A stretch of 64,000 nt of DNA, from NCBI RefSeq assembly GCF_021531695.1, contig NZ_JADYUI010000003.1:124001-188000 (forward strand), written 5' to 3'. Origin of the DNA: Roseburia hominis. Lineage in GTDB: Bacteria > Bacillota > Clostridia > Lachnospirales > Lachnospiraceae. The notes below the pieces were generated by a model. The model had not been told where the DNA came from and did not search any database. It worked only from the letters and a program-made list of their open reading frames with translations. Of the stretch, positions 34,328 to 45,228 are shown piece after piece. The first letter of the stretch is position 1; every line of letters begins with the position of its first letter. A program made the translations under genes and the position numbers.

Positions 34328-36748
34328 CTATTTTCTAAGTTCAATGCCTTTTGCTTCCAAGGCCTTTAAAATCTTATTCATTGCTCCGGTAATATCTGCT
34401 TCTTCCAGGTTTCTGTCCTTTGCCCTGAAGGTCAACGAATAAGCAATGGATTTGTAACCCATCTTAATCTGTGCGCCTTCGTAAATATCAAATAGCTCAT
34501 AACTTTCCAGGTTTTTACCGCCTTTTTCCTCAAAAATCTTTTCGATATCTCCGGCAAGAATCTCTTTTGGTACAATCATACTGATATCTCTTGTCGCAGC
34601 AGGGAATTTTGCAATACCCTCGTATTTACGATCAAACGTCGCACGGCTTACGATTTCCGGCATATCAATCACTGCAATGTATACACGATCCTTGATGTTA
34701 TAATTTGCTGCAACTGTTGGATGCACTTCACCCAGATATCCGATAACAGTTCCGTCATAAGAAACATTTGCCTGACGTCCCGGATGTAAGAATGGCTTTC
34801 CTGCATTTGGATCATACTCCGGCTTCATGCGCATACCGACTTTGTATAAGAACTCTTCCACAACACCTTTCATGCTGAAGAAATCTCCGTCTCCGTACAT
34901 ACCGAGTGTAAACTGCATTCTTTCGTCCGGTAATTCCTCAAGCGGAAGTTGTTTTGGCAAATAAATATTTCCAAGTTCATAAAGACGAACATTCTTATTT
35001 CTTCTATTATAATTGGTGGAAAGTGAAGTAAGCATTCCATTTAACGAGGAAGTACGCATAATGCTGAAATCTTCTCCCAATGGATTTGAAATCTTAATTG
35101 CTTTTCTTAAATCGGATTCTTCCGGTATTAACAATTTGTCGAACACTTTCGGGCTTTCAAAAGAATATGTCATTCCCTGTGAAAATCCACAAAACTCTGC
35201 AATATCTCTTGCAACGGCTTCCACCTGAAGCTTAAAGGAAATCTTGCCTGCTGTCGCTTCCCCACTCGGTAAGGTAGTCGGGATGTTGACATAGCCAAAG
35301 AATCTTGCCACTTCCTCCGCCATATCTGCGCTACAAAGAAGATCCTGTCTCCAGGATGGCACGATGATTTCATTCGTTGCTTCATCAAATCCCAAATCAA
35401 TCTTTTTAAAATAAGAAAGCATGGTTTCCGGTGCTACATTCGTTCCAAGTAAACGATTATATTTGTCCGGCTCAAACGGGATTCTGGTCTCACCGCGTTT
35501 ATTTGGATAAATATCAACAGCCCCGCCTACAACTTCACCGGCACCTAATTCTTCAATCAACTGGCAGGCACGATCCATGGCTTCCATTACAAGGTTCGGG
35601 TCTAAGCCCTTTTCGAATTTTGCAGAAGCATCGGTACGCATTCCGAGCTTTTTACCGGACAGACGGATATTGGTTCCGTCAAAGCATGCTGCTTCAAAGA
35701 GCATGGTTTTTACATTATCGGTAATCATGGAATTCTCTCCACCCATGATTCCGGCAAGTCCGACCGGCTTTTTGCCATCACAGATCATAAGCATCGTGTC
35801 GTCTAAGATGTGCTCTGCACCATCTAAGGTTACAAATTTTTCACCCATCTTTGCGCGGCGTACCACAATCTGTCCATCTTCAATCTTATCCAGATCATAC
35901 GCATGCATCGGCTGACCATATTCTTCCATCACATAGTTTGTAATATCCACAATGTTGTTAATCGGACGGATTCCCTGTGCTGCCAGACGTCTCTGCATCC
36001 ATTCCGGTGACGGAGCGATTTTAATATTTTTTACCACTCTTGCGGTATAACGGGAACAAAGGTCATGATCTTTGATTTCTACCTTAATGTAATCGTTGAC
36101 ATCCTCGTTATTTCCTGTTTTCGTCACAACCGGAGGCACGAACTCCTTATCAAAAGTTGCTGCCGCTTCTCTTGCAATTCCAAGAACGGAGAAGCAGTCT
36201 ACACGGTTTGAAGTGATTTCATATTCAACGACAACATCATCAAGGCCAAGTGCTTTTACGGCACTCTCTCCAACAACCGCGTCATCACCAAAAATATAAA
36301 CTCCGTCTTCCGGTGCCTCTGGATACATATCTTTGGTGGAGCCAAGTTCCTCGATGGAACACATCATACCAAATGATTCCACGCCACGAAGTTTTCCCTT
36401 TTTGATTTTAACACCGCCTTCTACGATGCTTCCGTCATGACCTCCTGCCACTCGTCCGCCATCTAAAACAACCGGCACTTTATCGCCCTCTTTTACATTT
36501 GGAGCTCCGGTCACAATCTGAAGCAGTTCTTTTTCTCCAATATCGACCTGACAAATGATTAATTTATCTGCATCCGGATGTTTTTCGATGGATTTAATCT
36601 GACCAACCACGATTTTTTCCAAGTTTTCGTCTAATTTCTTATATCCTTCTACTTTAGAACCGGACAATGTCATAGCATCCACATATTCCTGTGCCGTACA
36701 ATCCAGTCCCGGTACTAAATCTTTAATCCATTTTAATGAAGTATTCAT
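34328..36748 (-). CDS. pheT: phenylalanine-tRNA ligase beta subunit
   Basis: 806 aa, normal length. An N-terminal tRNA-binding (EMAP-like) domain (residues 40-150), B3/B4 editing domain ([29 protein letters not shown]), B5 domain, the core, and a C-terminal ferredoxin-fold anticodon-binding domain ([15 protein letters not shown]) are all seen. It forms the alpha2-beta2 enzyme with PheS encoded 14 bp upstream. Expression is controlled by the T-box before pheS. Confidence 0.96.
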   Translation of the reverse strand: MNTSLKWIKDLVPGLDCTAQEYVDAMTLSGSKVEGYKKLDENLEKIVVGQIKSIEKHPDADKLIICQVDIGEKELLQIVTGAPNVKEGDKVPVVLDGGRVAGGHDGSIVEGGVKIKKGKLRGVESFGMMCSIEELGSTKDMYPEAPEDGVYIFGDDAVVGESAVKALGLDDVVVEYEITSNRVDCFSVLGIAREAAATFDKEFVPPVVTKTGNNEDVNDYIKVEIKDHDLCSRYTARVVKNIKIAPSPEWMQRRLAAQGIRPINNIVDITNYVMEEYGQPMHAYDLDKIEDGQIVVRRAKMGEKFVTLDGAEHILDDTMLMICDGKKPVGLAGIMGGENSMITDNVKTMLFEAACFDGTNIRLSGKKLGMRTDASAKFEKGLDPNLVMEAMDRACQLIEELGAGEVVGGAVDIYPNKRGETRIPFEPDKYNRLLGTNVAPETMLSYFKKIDLGFDEATNEIIVPSWRQDLLCSADMAEEVARFFGYVNIPTTLPSGEATAGKISFKLQVEAVARDIAEFCGFSQGMTYSFESPKVFDKLLIPEESDLRKAIKISNPLGEDFSIMRTSSLNGMLTSLSTNYNRRNKNVRLYELGNIYLPKQLPLEELPDERMQFTLGMYGDGDFFSMKGVVEEFLYKVGMRMKPEYDPNAGKPFLHPGRQANVSYDGTVIGYLGEVHPTVAANYNIKDRVYIAVIDMPEIVSRATFDRKYEGIAKFPAATRDISMIVPKEILAGDIEKIFEEKGGKNLESYELFDIYEGAQIKMGYKSIAYSLTFRAKDRNLEEADITGAMNKILKALEAKGIELRK

Positions 36749-36762
36749 TCCTATTCTCCTTT

Positions 36763-37788
36763 TTAAAACTGTTTTAAGAATCTGTCGTCATTTTCATAAA
36801 GCAAACGCATATCGTCGATTTCGTATTTCAAAAGAGAGATACGCTCTAAGCCGACACCAAATGCGAAACCGGAATATTCTTCCGGATCAATGCCGCTCAT
36901 TCTTAATACGTTCGGATGTACCATACCGCAGCCTAAGATTTCAATCCAGCCTTCCCCTTTACAAAAACGGCATCCCTTGCCGCCACATTTAAAACAGGTC
37001 ACATCCATCTCAGCACTCGGCTCGGTAAACGGGAAATGATGCGGACGGAATTTTACTTTTGTCTCTTTTCCGAACAACTGTCTGGCAAATTCCTGCAAAG
37101 TTCCTTTTAAGTCTGCAAATGTGATATTTTTATCAATCACCATTCCTTCGATCTGATGGAACGACGGAGAATGTGTTGCATCTACTTCATCGGCACGGAA
37201 TACTCTTCCCGGTGCCAGCATACGAATCGGCAGCTTTTTCTTCTCCATGGTACGAACCTGAACCGGAGAAGTCTGGGTACGAAGCAGAATTTTATCATTG
37301 ATATAAAAAGTATCCTGCTCGTCCTTTGCCGGATGGTTCGCCGGAATATTTAATGCCTCGAAATTGTAGTAATCATATTCAATTTCCGGTCCTTCTACCA
37401 CTTCATAGCCCATACCGGTAAAGATACGCTCTACTTCCTCTAAAGCAATCGTATTTGGATGTCTGTGTCCGACTAAATTTTTCTTTGCCGGCAAAGTAAC
37501 ATCAATCACTTCATGTTTCAGACGGTTTTCCATCTCTTTTGCTTCTAATTTGCGCTTTGTTTCTTCTAATTTTTTCTCAATGCTCTCTCTTGTCTCATTC
37601 ACAAGCTGGCCGACAACAGGACGGTCTTCCGGCTTTACATCTTTCATTCCTTTTAAAACAGCCGTCAGTTCCCCTTTCTTTCCAAGAAAAGCGACACGAA
37701 CATCATTCAATTTGGAAAGTTCCCCGGAATCTTCAATCTGACGGATTGCTTCTTCTTTGATTTTTTGAAGTTTTTCTTTCATAATGTT
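36763..37788 (-). CDS. pheS: phenylalanine-tRNA ligase alpha subunit
   Basis: 341 or 345 aa depending on start. The frame opens at 37800 ([10 protein letters not shown]...), but the ribosome site AAGGAGAAC lies within that extra part and points to ATG 37782-37788. The N-terminal coiled coil contacts tRNA. The class II catalytic core has motif 2 around [19 protein letters not shown] and motif 3 [13 protein letters not shown] Cys-rich zinc-like insert ([17 protein letters not shown]) is typical of Gram-positive PheS. It is the first gene after the T-box leader. Confidence 0.94.
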   Translation of the reverse strand, partial: NIMKEKLQKIKEEAIRQIEDSGELSKLNDVRVAFLGKKGELTAVLKGMKDVKPEDRPVVGQLVNETRESIEKKLEETKRKLEAKEMENRLKHEVIDVTLPAKKNLVGHRHPNTIALEEVERIFTGMGYEVVEGPEIEYDYYNFEALNIPANHPAKDEQDTFYINDKILLRTQTSPVQVRTMEKKKLPIRMLAPGRVFRADEVDATHSPSFHQIEGMVIDKNITFADLKGTLQEFARQLFGKETKVKFRPHHFPFTEPSAEMDVTCFKCGGKGCRFCKGEGWIEILGCGMVHPNVLRMSGIDPEEYSGFAFGVGLERISLLKYEIDDMRLLYENDDRFLKQF

Positions 37789-37800
37789 CTCCTTTTTCAT

Positions 37801-38092
37801 CGATAAATCATACTATAACAAAAAGCGGAGCACTCATCCCCGCTTAGGGACGAAGTGACTCCGCGTTACCACCCTGATTCCTGAGATATTATCATCTCAG
37901 ACTCTTAATTTATGCTTAACGTGCACGACCCGGCATTTCCTACTAAATCTGTTCAAAAATGCAGCTCCCGAGTGAAATTCATCTACTACCTGATTCCAAG
38001 GATACTTCCAGCCAGCGATATCCTCTCTCTGTCGAATATATAGAAGACTACTGATCTCTTTCTTCGCCTTTTCCTTAACAAATAACATATGA
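37801..38092 (-). promoter_or_regulatory. T-box leader of pheST
   Basis: The minus strand carries AGGGTGGTAACGCGG (37875-37861), the T-box core, followed by a GC-rich terminator that shares bases with it (37820-37865, GCGGAG with CTCCGC and a T run). A long stem I region lies upstream. TTC at 37976-37974 followed by AC is a plausible Phe specifier codon. Uncharged tRNA-Phe should favour the antiterminator and read-through into pheS. The specifier assignment is inference from position. Confidence 0.9.
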
Positions 38093-38121
38093 AGTTTAGC
38101 ACAAGAAACCGGAAAGTTCAA
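38093..38121 (-). promoter_or_regulatory. promoter of the pheST operon
   Basis: TTGAAC (38121-38116), 17-bp spacer, TAAACT (38098-38093) on the minus strand, directly before the T-box leader and inside the end of the YihY gene. Confidence 0.6.
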
Positions 38122-38963
38122 GCCCTTTTCCCCTTTTTTTCTTTCAGCCAGTTCGAAAAATAATGCCCGAACAGGTAGTTAATTTCCGCACACAGAAGGA
38201 AAATATAAATACAAAAATACAACCAGAGCATCACTAATACAATCGTCGTAAGGCTTCCATACATCGAAAATCCATTGAAATATTTAACATAGACGGAAAG
38301 TCCAAAGGAAAACACATACCATGCTACGGCGCTTAAAACAGCCCCCGGCACCTGACTTAAAATCGATGGTCTGTTATTTGGCAATGCCTTATAAATGGTT
38401 GTAAGTAATACAATTAATATGAAAAATATAATTAAAAAGCGAAATGGTGTAAGTCTTTCTGTAATTTCAGCAAAAAGCGGAAAACAGGAAACCAGCATCC
38501 GCTTTAAGGAACTTCCGAAGACTAACATCAAAAGCAGTACCAAAAGCCCGATTAAAAATACGAACATGTAAAAGACGGCACGAATCCGAAGTGCCAGCCA
38601 GCTTCTGGTCTCTTTCACTTCGTTTACCACATTAAGCCCATTCGACAAGTATTGGATTCCCTTGGCGGCAGACCAGATTGCAACAATCGCCGTAATGGAA
38701 ATGACTCCGGTCGAATTACCGTAAACTTCCTGCACAATGGATACCACAAATGGTGAAATATAATCCGGCATTGTCCTTGTGATGCCATTTAATACCATGC
38801 TTTCCGTAACCGGTGTCAGACGGATCATGGAACTTAAGACTACGGCAAAGGGAATAAACGACAATATGATAAAAAAAGTCGTCTGCGCCGCAAATGCATT
38901 AATATTGTCCTCTTTTATTTTCTTTAAAAAAATCTGTACATTTTTTATGAGTTTAAAAAACAT
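38118..38963 (-). CDS. YihY/UPF0761-family membrane protein
   Basis: 281 aa with six membrane helices and the family motifs DNINAFAAQTTFFIILSFIP and NEVKETRSWLALRIRA. The family was once called RNase BN; the membrane function is not established. It is the standard length. The start is 3 bp after the SpoIID-like gene, so the two are in one operon. Confidence 0.92.
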   Translation of the reverse strand: MFFKLIKNVQIFLKKIKEDNINAFAAQTTFFIILSFIPFAVVLSSMIRLTPVTESMVLNGITRTMPDYISPFVVSIVQEVYGNSTGVISITAIVAIWSAAKGIQYLSNGLNVVNEVKETRSWLALRIRAVFYMFVFLIGLLVLLLMLVFGSSLKRMLVSCFPLFAEITERLTPFRFLIIFFILIVLLTTIYKALPNNRPSILSQVPGAVLSAVAWYVFSFGLSVYVKYFNGFSMYGSLTTIVLVMLWLYFCIYIFLLCAEINYLFGHYFSNWLKEKKGKRA

Positions 38964-38966
38964 ATC

Positions 38967-41267
38967 TTATCCTTTCATCTGAATCGTAATATTCTGAAAG
39001 AAGAAGTTCAAAATATCACGATAGCTGTATCCCTGCTTTGCCATTCCCTCTGCCGCATTCTGGCTCATGCCGACACCATGCCCATAGCCTCCGCCATAAA
39101 TCGGATATGTTCCTGTTGCCTCATCATATCCCATGGTAAAATAAACGCTTGGCAACAGGGTAACGTCTTCTACCGATGTCCCATCACACAAATGAATCTT
39201 TCCAACCATACAGCCTAAGACCCGCCTGATGTTATACTCTGTTTTCACATGCACCTTTCCATTTTCATAGGAAAGAAGCAATTCTAAAACTGCACCGCTG
39301 TTTGCCCTTCCGTTCGTGCGGACTGCAAGCAGATTTCCCATACCGGACATGGTATCTTTCTCCTTGCCATCCAAATCCGTAATCACAATATTTTCCGGCT
39401 TGATTTCCTTTCTTGTTGTAATCACACCACGAATTGCTTCTGCATCTTCTTCTGTTAATTTTGCCGTCGTATTCCAGCGAAAATAATGGCTGTCATGATC
39501 AAAACAACTATCATCTTTGCCTGTAATATACTGATAAAATACCGTTTCATCCGAAAATGCCGGCGTTGCGGCATCCCCTGCCACATGAATGGTCTTTAAA
39601 AACGGATAGTCTGTTGTCATGGTATCTCCCCAGATATGATCATTTTCTGTCGTGCCGCAGGAAGTGGAAAAATAAAATGCCTCTACAATCTCACCATTGC
39701 AATCCATAATTTCTCCACAGGTGGCGTCCACCACGGTTTTCGCAATCTTGGTATGTTCCTGTTTATTATATGTCTGATAATTCGTACTGTCATCCACATG
39801 GGCTCCATACATTGCATAATTACTCTGCAATAACTGCCGATAGGCATAACTTCTCGCACAGACTGCCTGTGCTTTTAACGCCTCTACCTGATAACTGGAT
39901 GGCATCTCACTCGTTACAACCTGATATAAATACTGCTCAATCGGCACATCATTAATCACGATATAGCCTTCCTCATAATGACGCACTTCAAACGTTCCAT
40001 CATAGCCATAGGAAATACGTTTTCCGTTCTCATCCGTCAAAAATAATTCTGCCGCATTTGCATCATCTACTCTCACATACCCATCCGTTGTTCCATTTAA
40101 AACCGTTGCCGGATCAAAAACCGTTCCTGCTTCAAGCGGAACTGTGGTATCTCCGCAAGTTGCCGAAAAAGGTGCATCACAGGTGATTCGAACCTGCTCT
40201 CTGTATACACTCTTTCCATTCAAAAGAAGCACTCGGATGTTTGACAGATTTGCCGGCTGATTCAAAAGAATCGCACAGACTTCATCCTTTGCCACAACAT
40301 AGGTCACATTCATATTTCCGATTACAATATCGGAAATCGACTTTTCAGCCACAGTACCATAGGTCTGATAAACCGGAAGTGCTTTTTGCCGCTTTAACTG
40401 ACCATATCCTTCAATCTCAATTTTATTTTCATCTAAAGTAAGAAGGTTTCCCGTAATTGTTTCCTGCTTTTTATCAATCCCGGTAATTGCTCCATTTTTA
40501 TAATGCAAATCGCATACTACACCGGAGAAACCATCCACCACATTTTCTAAATCCGTCTGATAGAAATTCCCGCCATAAAGAAAAGATAAGGTCTTTTGCT
40601 CTACTCCTGTCACATAAACATTAGGCAACATCACATCCTCTTTACAAATCCCTGCAACACCTATGATGTTGCCCTCATAGACATAACACTGATAAGCCAT
40701 TCGTTCCTGGAGTCCCGCTTGTTCTATGGAAACATGACAGGTTCCTTCCTGCGTCACCACTTCCCCTTTCTGCCCGTCCGATTTTAAGATCAGATAAGTG
40801 TTCTTCTTCACCTTTCCTTCTACATCAAGTAATCCTAAAATCTGATCATAAATTTTATTCCAGTCCGCTCTTTCGATTATTTTGGAATCTCCTTTTTGTG
40901 TATATGTAATATATTCTGTCACTCCAAGATTTTCTATGATTTTTTTCACATCCCGATAACGGAGTTTTCTGTCTTTCTCATAATCTAAAATCTTTTTCCA
41001 GTCATCTATGGAATATGGTGTAAAAGAAAGCATGGAGATTGTTTCTTCTACTCCGATTTTTTCCTTATTTCCTGCCAGGGACTTACTTTGGTCATATTCC
41101 GTTCTGCAAATTAAAAATAACAAAAAAAGACATCCTACACAAATGATGCTCCACTTTAATCTATTTATTTTGCTTTGATTATTCATCCAGCTATTATGAT
41201 TTCTTCCCATATTTTGTCTCAAATTACCTTCCGGAGATTTTTTGCACACCTCTTTATGCATGATCAC
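38967..41267 (-). CDS. SpoIID/LytB-domain protein, membrane anchored
   Basis: 766 aa from the first ATG; the start may be ATG 41210 (MGRNHNSWMN) because the first 19 residues look non-native. One N-terminal helix (about 36-56), then an extracytoplasmic part of about 350 residues of unknown structure with GTVAEKSISDIVIG. The SpoIID domain spans about 420-740 with INDVPIEQYLYQVVTSEMPS, EALKAQAVCARSYA and YGGGYGHGVGMSQ. SpoIID-type proteins are lytic transglycosylases acting on peptidoglycan. The length is about twice that of classical SpoIID, so it is probably a vegetative or spore-associated variant. Confidence 0.9.
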   Translation of the reverse strand: MIMHKEVCKKSPEGNLRQNMGRNHNSWMNNQSKINRLKWSIICVGCLFLLFLICRTEYDQSKSLAGNKEKIGVEETISMLSFTPYSIDDWKKILDYEKDRKLRYRDVKKIIENLGVTEYITYTQKGDSKIIERADWNKIYDQILGLLDVEGKVKKNTYLILKSDGQKGEVVTQEGTCHVSIEQAGLQERMAYQCYVYEGNIIGVAGICKEDVMLPNVYVTGVEQKTLSFLYGGNFYQTDLENVVDGFSGVVCDLHYKNGAITGIDKKQETITGNLLTLDENKIEIEGYGQLKRQKALPVYQTYGTVAEKSISDIVIGNMNVTYVVAKDEVCAILLNQPANLSNIRVLLLNGKSVYREQVRITCDAPFSATCGDTTVPLEAGTVFDPATVLNGTTDGYVRVDDANAAELFLTDENGKRISYGYDGTFEVRHYEEGYIVINDVPIEQYLYQVVTSEMPSSYQVEALKAQAVCARSYAYRQLLQSNYAMYGAHVDDSTNYQTYNKQEHTKIAKTVVDATCGEIMDCNGEIVEAFYFSTSCGTTENDHIWGDTMTTDYPFLKTIHVAGDAATPAFSDETVFYQYITGKDDSCFDHDSHYFRWNTTAKLTEEDAEAIRGVITTRKEIKPENIVITDLDGKEKDTMSGMGNLLAVRTNGRANSGAVLELLLSYENGKVHVKTEYNIRRVLGCMVGKIHLCDGTSVEDVTLLPSVYFTMGYDEATGTYPIYGGGYGHGVGMSQNAAEGMAKQGYSYRDILNFFFQNITIQMKG

Positions 41268-41321
41268 ACGAAGTGCTTTCCTGTTGCATAGAAAATTTCA
41301 CAAAATTTCCTATCAAACAAG

Positions 41322-41355
41322 AAAAGAAGCTGCCTTAAGACAAGCAGCTTCTTTT
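41322..41355. terminator. bidirectional-type terminator downstream of the 6S RNA
   Basis: AAAAGAAGCTGC, loop, GCAGCTTCTTTT: a perfect 12-bp stem with A and T runs on both sides. It lies about 120 bp after the predicted 3' end of the 6S RNA. Confidence 0.8.
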
Positions 41356-41475
41356 TCATTTGTAAGCTATCTTACGTACAATCTCCTTTGTATATCATAT
41401 GATATCTTCGGTATCTTATACCATTCTCATTCGTTCCTTGATCATTTATCTTTTGTATCTTAACGCTTTTGTAAA

Positions 41476-41658
41476 CCCAAAATGCCGTGTCCTACCATTT
41501 TGACTCCTAGCGAATGCTAGGTGGGTGTCCGCAACTGAGCTTCTGCCTTCCACTGATTCGAGGCGGCCTGACATCTGCTCAGAGATATAAGAATCCCATA
41601 AAAGTAAATGTAGGTTCAAAAAAGTAGGATTATCGTACATCCCAGGCATGCATTTTTT
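41476..41658 (-). ncRNA. ssrS: probable 6S RNA
   Basis: A non-coding block of about 183 nt on the minus strand starting AAAAAATGCATGCCTGGG and ending near GGTAGGACACGGCATTTT. The two ends can pair (AAAATGC with GCATTTT; CCTAC with GTAGG), giving the closed stem of 6S RNA. The middle contains GAACCTACATTT, TATGGGATTCTTATATC and TTGCGGACACCCACCTAG, which resemble my recollection of clostridial 6S RNAs. A strong sigma-A promoter precedes it. 6S RNA binds RNA polymerase holoenzyme in stationary phase. An overlapping 67-codon frame is not coding. Confidence 0.72.
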
Positions 41659-41675
41659 CTTTTGTTCTTGTCTTT

Positions 41676-41704
41676 ATTATACTTTAATATCTGCACTTTC
41701 GCAA
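41676..41704 (-). promoter_or_regulatory. strong promoter of the 6S RNA
   Basis: TTGCGA (41704-41699), 17-bp spacer, TATAAT (41681-41676) on the minus strand. The start point predicted about 7 bases downstream falls at the 5' end of the structured RNA. Confidence 0.75.
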
Positions 41705-41793
41705 CTAAAAATTCATGGCATTTTTTAGGTATTTTTGCACGAAATACTTTTTAATATGTGGAAAATTTCAAGAATTTCCCATGAATTTAAAAC

Positions 41794-41819
41794 GGAGGGA
41801 TGACAACCATCATCCCTCC
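41794..41819 (-). terminator. terminator after pckA
   Basis: GGAGGGATGA and TCATCCCTCC form a perfect 10-bp stem with a 6-base loop, followed on the minus strand by GTTTTAAATTC. It is 60 bp beyond the pckA stop. Confidence 0.7.
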
Positions 41820-41879
41820 CAAATTTCAAGAATAAGGTAATTATGTAAAAGTTCCTTACGATAAAATCATTTTATGATC

Positions 41880-43484
41880 TTACAACTGCGGACCAGCAGA
41901 AACTAATGCTTTACCTGCATCATTTCCTTCATATTTTGCAAAGTTCTTAACGAATCTCTGTGCAAGATCTTTTGCTTTTGTCTCCCATTCGGAAGCATCT
42001 GCATAAGTATCGCGAGGATCTAAGATTGCAGGATCAACACCCGGAAGTTCTGTAGGAACTTCGAAGTTGAAGTATGGAATCTTCTTTGTAGGTGCATTCT
42101 TGATATCTCCATTTAAGATTGCATCAATGATACCACGGGTGTCTTTAATAGAGATACGTTTTCCGGTACCATTCCAGCCGGTATTTACCAGATATGCTTT
42201 TGCACCACTCTTCTGCATCTTCTTAACCAGTTCTTCTGCATATTTTGTAGGATGTAATTCCAAAAATGCCTGACCAAAGCAAGCAGAGAATGTAGGAGTC
42301 GGCTCAGTGATTCCACGTTCTGTACCTGCTAATTTAGCAGTAAATCCAGAAAGGAAATAATACTGTGTCTGCTCCGGTGTCAAAATAGATACTGGAGGCA
42401 ATACACCGAATGCATCAGCAGAAAGGAAGATAACGTTCTTTGCTGCAGGTGCGGAAGAAATCGGGCGAACAATATTTTTAATATGGTCAATCGGATAAGA
42501 TACACGAGTATTCTCCGTAACGCTCTTATCTGCAAAATCAATCTTTCCTTCTGCATCTAATGTAACGTTCTCAAGCAAAGCGTCACGTTTAATTGCATTG
42601 TAAATATCAGGTTCAGAATCTTTATCAAGATTGATAACCTTTGCGTAGCATCCACCTTCAAAGTTGAATACACCGTTATCATCCCAACCATGCTCATCAT
42701 CACCAATCAATAAACGCTTTGGATCTGTTGAAAGTGTGGTTTTACCTGTACCGGACAGACCAAAGAAAATTGCAGTATTCTCACCATTCATATCTGTATT
42801 TGCAGAACAATGCATGGAAGCAATTCCCTTCAATGGCAGATAGTAGTTCATCATGGAGAACATACCTTTCTTCATTTCTCCGCCATACCATGTATTTACA
42901 ATAACCTGCTCACGGCTTGTGATATTAAACATGACAGCAGTCTCGGAATTCAGTCCAAGTTCTTTATAATTTTCAACCTTAGCTTTAGAAGCATTGTAAA
43001 CAACGAAATCCGGCTCGAAGTTCTTAAGTTCTTCTTCTGTAGGTTTGATAAACATATTTTTAACAAAATGAGCCTGCCATGCTACTTCAACGATGAAACG
43101 GATTGCCATACGGGTATCCTTATTTGCACCACAGAATGCATCTACAACAAACAGTCTCTTATTTGATAATTCTTTAATTGCAATATCCTTTACTGCTTCC
43201 CAGGCTTCTTTTGTAGCCGGATGGTTGTCGTTCTTATATTCATCAGAAGTCCACCATACAGTATCTTTGGAATTTTCATCCATAACGATGAATTTGTCTT
43301 TTGGAGAACGACCTGTGTAGATACCGGTCATTACGTTGACTGCACCAAGTTCACTCTCCTGTCCCTTTTCATAGCCTTCAAGACCTTCCTTTGTCTCTTC
43401 ATCATACAACATCTCATAAGAAGGGTTGTAAACAATCTCAGTTGTTCCGGTAATGCCATATTTGCTTAAATCAATCTCTGCCAT
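41880..43484 (-). CDS. pckA: phosphoenolpyruvate carboxykinase (ATP)
   Basis: 534 aa, normal length. The nucleotide loop [11 protein letters not shown] (kinase-1a), the metal-binding [23 protein letters not shown]-like kinase-2 region in shorter form ([10 protein letters not shown]), and the substrate loop TGRSPKDKF are intact, as is MHCSAN. It interconverts oxaloacetate and PEP with ATP/ADP; in fermentative gut bacteria the direction can be PEP carboxylation for energy gain. It stands alone, with its own terminator downstream. Confidence 0.97.
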   Translation of the reverse strand: MAEIDLSKYGITGTTEIVYNPSYEMLYDEETKEGLEGYEKGQESELGAVNVMTGIYTGRSPKDKFIVMDENSKDTVWWTSDEYKNDNHPATKEAWEAVKDIAIKELSNKRLFVVDAFCGANKDTRMAIRFIVEVAWQAHFVKNMFIKPTEEELKNFEPDFVVYNASKAKVENYKELGLNSETAVMFNITSREQVIVNTWYGGEMKKGMFSMMNYYLPLKGIASMHCSANTDMNGENTAIFFGLSGTGKTTLSTDPKRLLIGDDEHGWDDNGVFNFEGGCYAKVINLDKDSEPDIYNAIKRDALLENVTLDAEGKIDFADKSVTENTRVSYPIDHIKNIVRPISSAPAAKNVIFLSADAFGVLPPVSILTPEQTQYYFLSGFTAKLAGTERGITEPTPTFSACFGQAFLELHPTKYAEELVKKMQKSGAKAYLVNTGWNGTGKRISIKDTRGIIDAILNGDIKNAPTKKIPYFNFEVPTELPGVDPAILDPRDTYADASEWETKAKDLAQRFVKNFAKYEGNDAGKALVSAGPQL

Positions 43485-43658
43485 CTTAAATTAACCTCTT
43501 TCCTTTCATTTTAATAACTCATACTCTGAATTATTGTGCAACGTGCTTCTTGTCCATCACGTAATTTCATTATCTCAAACCCACATAAAAATGTCAATAA
43601 ACACCAGAATAATTTATGGTATTTTTACTTTTTTTGTTTCTTTTGCTTAATATTCTGC

Positions 43659-44309
43659 CTATTTTCCTTCCAGCATGGAAATTGCAGAGCTGGTTCCGAT
43701 ACGGCTGCACCCAAGTGCAATGTATTTTTCCATATCTTCTTTGGAGCGTACCCCGCCGGCTGCCTTGATTTTTACATTTTTTCCTATATTTTTTGCAAAA
43801 AGTTCAATATCAGAAAACGTAGCTCCACCTGTTCCGAATCCGGTCGAAGTTTTAATAAAATCTGCCTTTGCATTCGTAACCGCATGACACATTGCAATCT
43901 TTTCTTCTTCGGTGAGGTAACACGTCTCAATAATCACTTTTAATATTTTATCTCCAACCGTTTCCTTTAAAAGTGCAATTTCTTTTTCTACTTTATCATA
44001 ATCCTTATTTTTCACATCACCGAGATTGATTACCATATCGATTTCAGAAGCCCCATCCAGCAATGCCTGTTTTGTTTCTTCTACTTTTGCTTTCGTATTG
44101 CAGTTTCCAAGTGGGAATCCCACAACGGTACAGATATTTAACGCATCGCCGTATTTTTCATGAACACGCTTAATATAGCAGCTTGGAATACAAACCGATG
44201 CCATGGAATACTCAATTGCTTCCTCACAAAGCTTTGTAATCTCTTCCCACGTCGTAAACGCCTTCAACGCTGTATGATCCACATAATGATATAATTCTTC
44301 TTTTTTCAT
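43659..44309 (-). CDS. deoC: deoxyribose-phosphate aldolase
   Basis: 216 aa, the short DeoC form. The Schiff-base lysine lies in ADFIKTSTGFGTGGAT, with a second catalytic Lys in VKIKAAGGVRS and a conserved Lys in LKVIIETCYLT. It cleaves 2-deoxyribose-5-phosphate to glyceraldehyde-3-phosphate and acetaldehyde in deoxynucleoside catabolism. No other deo genes are next to it. Confidence 0.96.
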   Translation of the reverse strand: MKKEELYHYVDHTALKAFTTWEEITKLCEEAIEYSMASVCIPSCYIKRVHEKYGDALNICTVVGFPLGNCNTKAKVEETKQALLDGASEIDMVINLGDVKNKDYDKVEKEIALLKETVGDKILKVIIETCYLTEEEKIAMCHAVTNAKADFIKTSTGFGTGGATFSDIELFAKNIGKNVKIKAAGGVRSKEDMEKYIALGCSRIGTSSAISMLEGK

Positions 44310-44345
44310 GTCAGTCCTCTTTCTTCTTAATTTAAAAAGATTTTC

Positions 44346-44687
44346 TTATAAAAACTTTTCTCTTGCCTTTCTTAATTTTACCACAAACCAGAAACAAACC
44401 AAAAGGAAAATAAAAACTCCGCCCATCCGAATCCAGCCATTATTCAAATAAACGTCATTCACGCTTCCTATCACTCCATATGCTGCAATCACAGCACCCA
44501 AAAAACGCAGCTTTCCTTCCATTTCAGTTGCAAATCCCTTTTTATCCCTGCAATTTTTCAATTCCTCCTGCACAAGTAATGTAGCAGGTTCCTTTGTCCT
44601 TTTCATCTTATTCGCCGAAATAATCAAATATATTCCGAATAAAATCAAAAAAAGTTCAAATAATAAGTTGAAATTAATACTTTCCAT
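44346..44687 (-). CDS. small two-helix membrane protein, unknown
   Basis: 113 aa from ATG 44687 (MESINFNLLFELFLIL). The longer frame to 44765 adds 26 basic residues that lack a ribosome site, while GGGAAGAG lies just before 44687. One helix near residues 7-26 and two at about 65-105 are seen, with a charged cytoplasmic loop (KMKRTKEPATLLVQEELKNC). It is 37 bp upstream of deoC on the same strand, and divergent from the receiver gene at 44849. No family is recognised. Confidence 0.6.
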   Translation of the reverse strand: MESINFNLLFELFLILFGIYLIISANKMKRTKEPATLLVQEELKNCRDKKGFATEMEGKLRFLGAVIAAYGVIGSVNDVYLNNGWIRMGGVFIFLLVCFWFVVKLRKAREKFL

Positions 44688-44848
44688 CGCTCTTCCCGCC
44701 TTTGTATTTACTAAACACATTATAAACTTTCCCTTTAATTGTTGCAATCTTATTTTTATTTTCATAAAAGATTGAAAATTTTTTCATTTCATTGTAAAAT
44801 ATTAACATATTAGAAGTATTTCGACTATATTTTGAAGGAGAGAGATAC

Positions 44849-45226
44849 ATGAAACTTGAAGATGCTAAAATTTTAATTGGGGACGATTCCATTCTCGCAA
44901 GGAAACAACTGAAAGACGTATTAACCACTTTTGGTGGACAGAATTTTTTTGAAGCTGCAAATGGTCAGGAAGCAATCGATAAATACATTGCCGAAAAACC
45001 AGATGTTGTATTTTTAGATATTGTTATGCCGGAAAAAGACGGAATTTTTGCTGTAAGTGAGATTTGCAAAATAGATCCGGACGCTTACATCATTATTGTA
45101 TCTTCTGTCGGCACACAATCACAATTAAAAAATGCGATTGAAGCCGGAGCAAAGGATTTTATCCAAAAGCCACTTCATTCCGAACAGATAAAAGCCGTTT
45201 TATCAGCGAAATTCGAAGGGAGATAG
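44849..45226 (+). CDS. single-domain receiver (CheY-like) response regulator
   Basis: 125 aa consisting of a receiver only: IGDDSILARKQLKDVL, phospho-acceptor in DVVFLDIVMPEKDGIF (near Asp57), VSSVGTQ and FIQKPLH with the conserved Lys. AAGGAGAGAG precedes the start. It has no output domain and is followed after 2 bp by a protein with a CheX-like domain, suggesting that the latter is its phosphatase or partner. Whether it talks to flagella or to another output is not shown in the window. Confidence 0.9.
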   Translation: MKLEDAKILIGDDSILARKQLKDVLTTFGGQNFFEAANGQEAIDKYIAEKPDVVFLDIVMPEKDGIFAVSEICKIDPDAYIIIVSSVGTQSQLKNAIEAGAKDFIQKPLHSEQIKAVLSAKFEGR

Positions 45227-45228
45227 TT

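Noticed and set aside
41446-41649. 67-codon frame on the minus strand
   Set aside because: It lies inside the probable 6S RNA, with no ribosome site.
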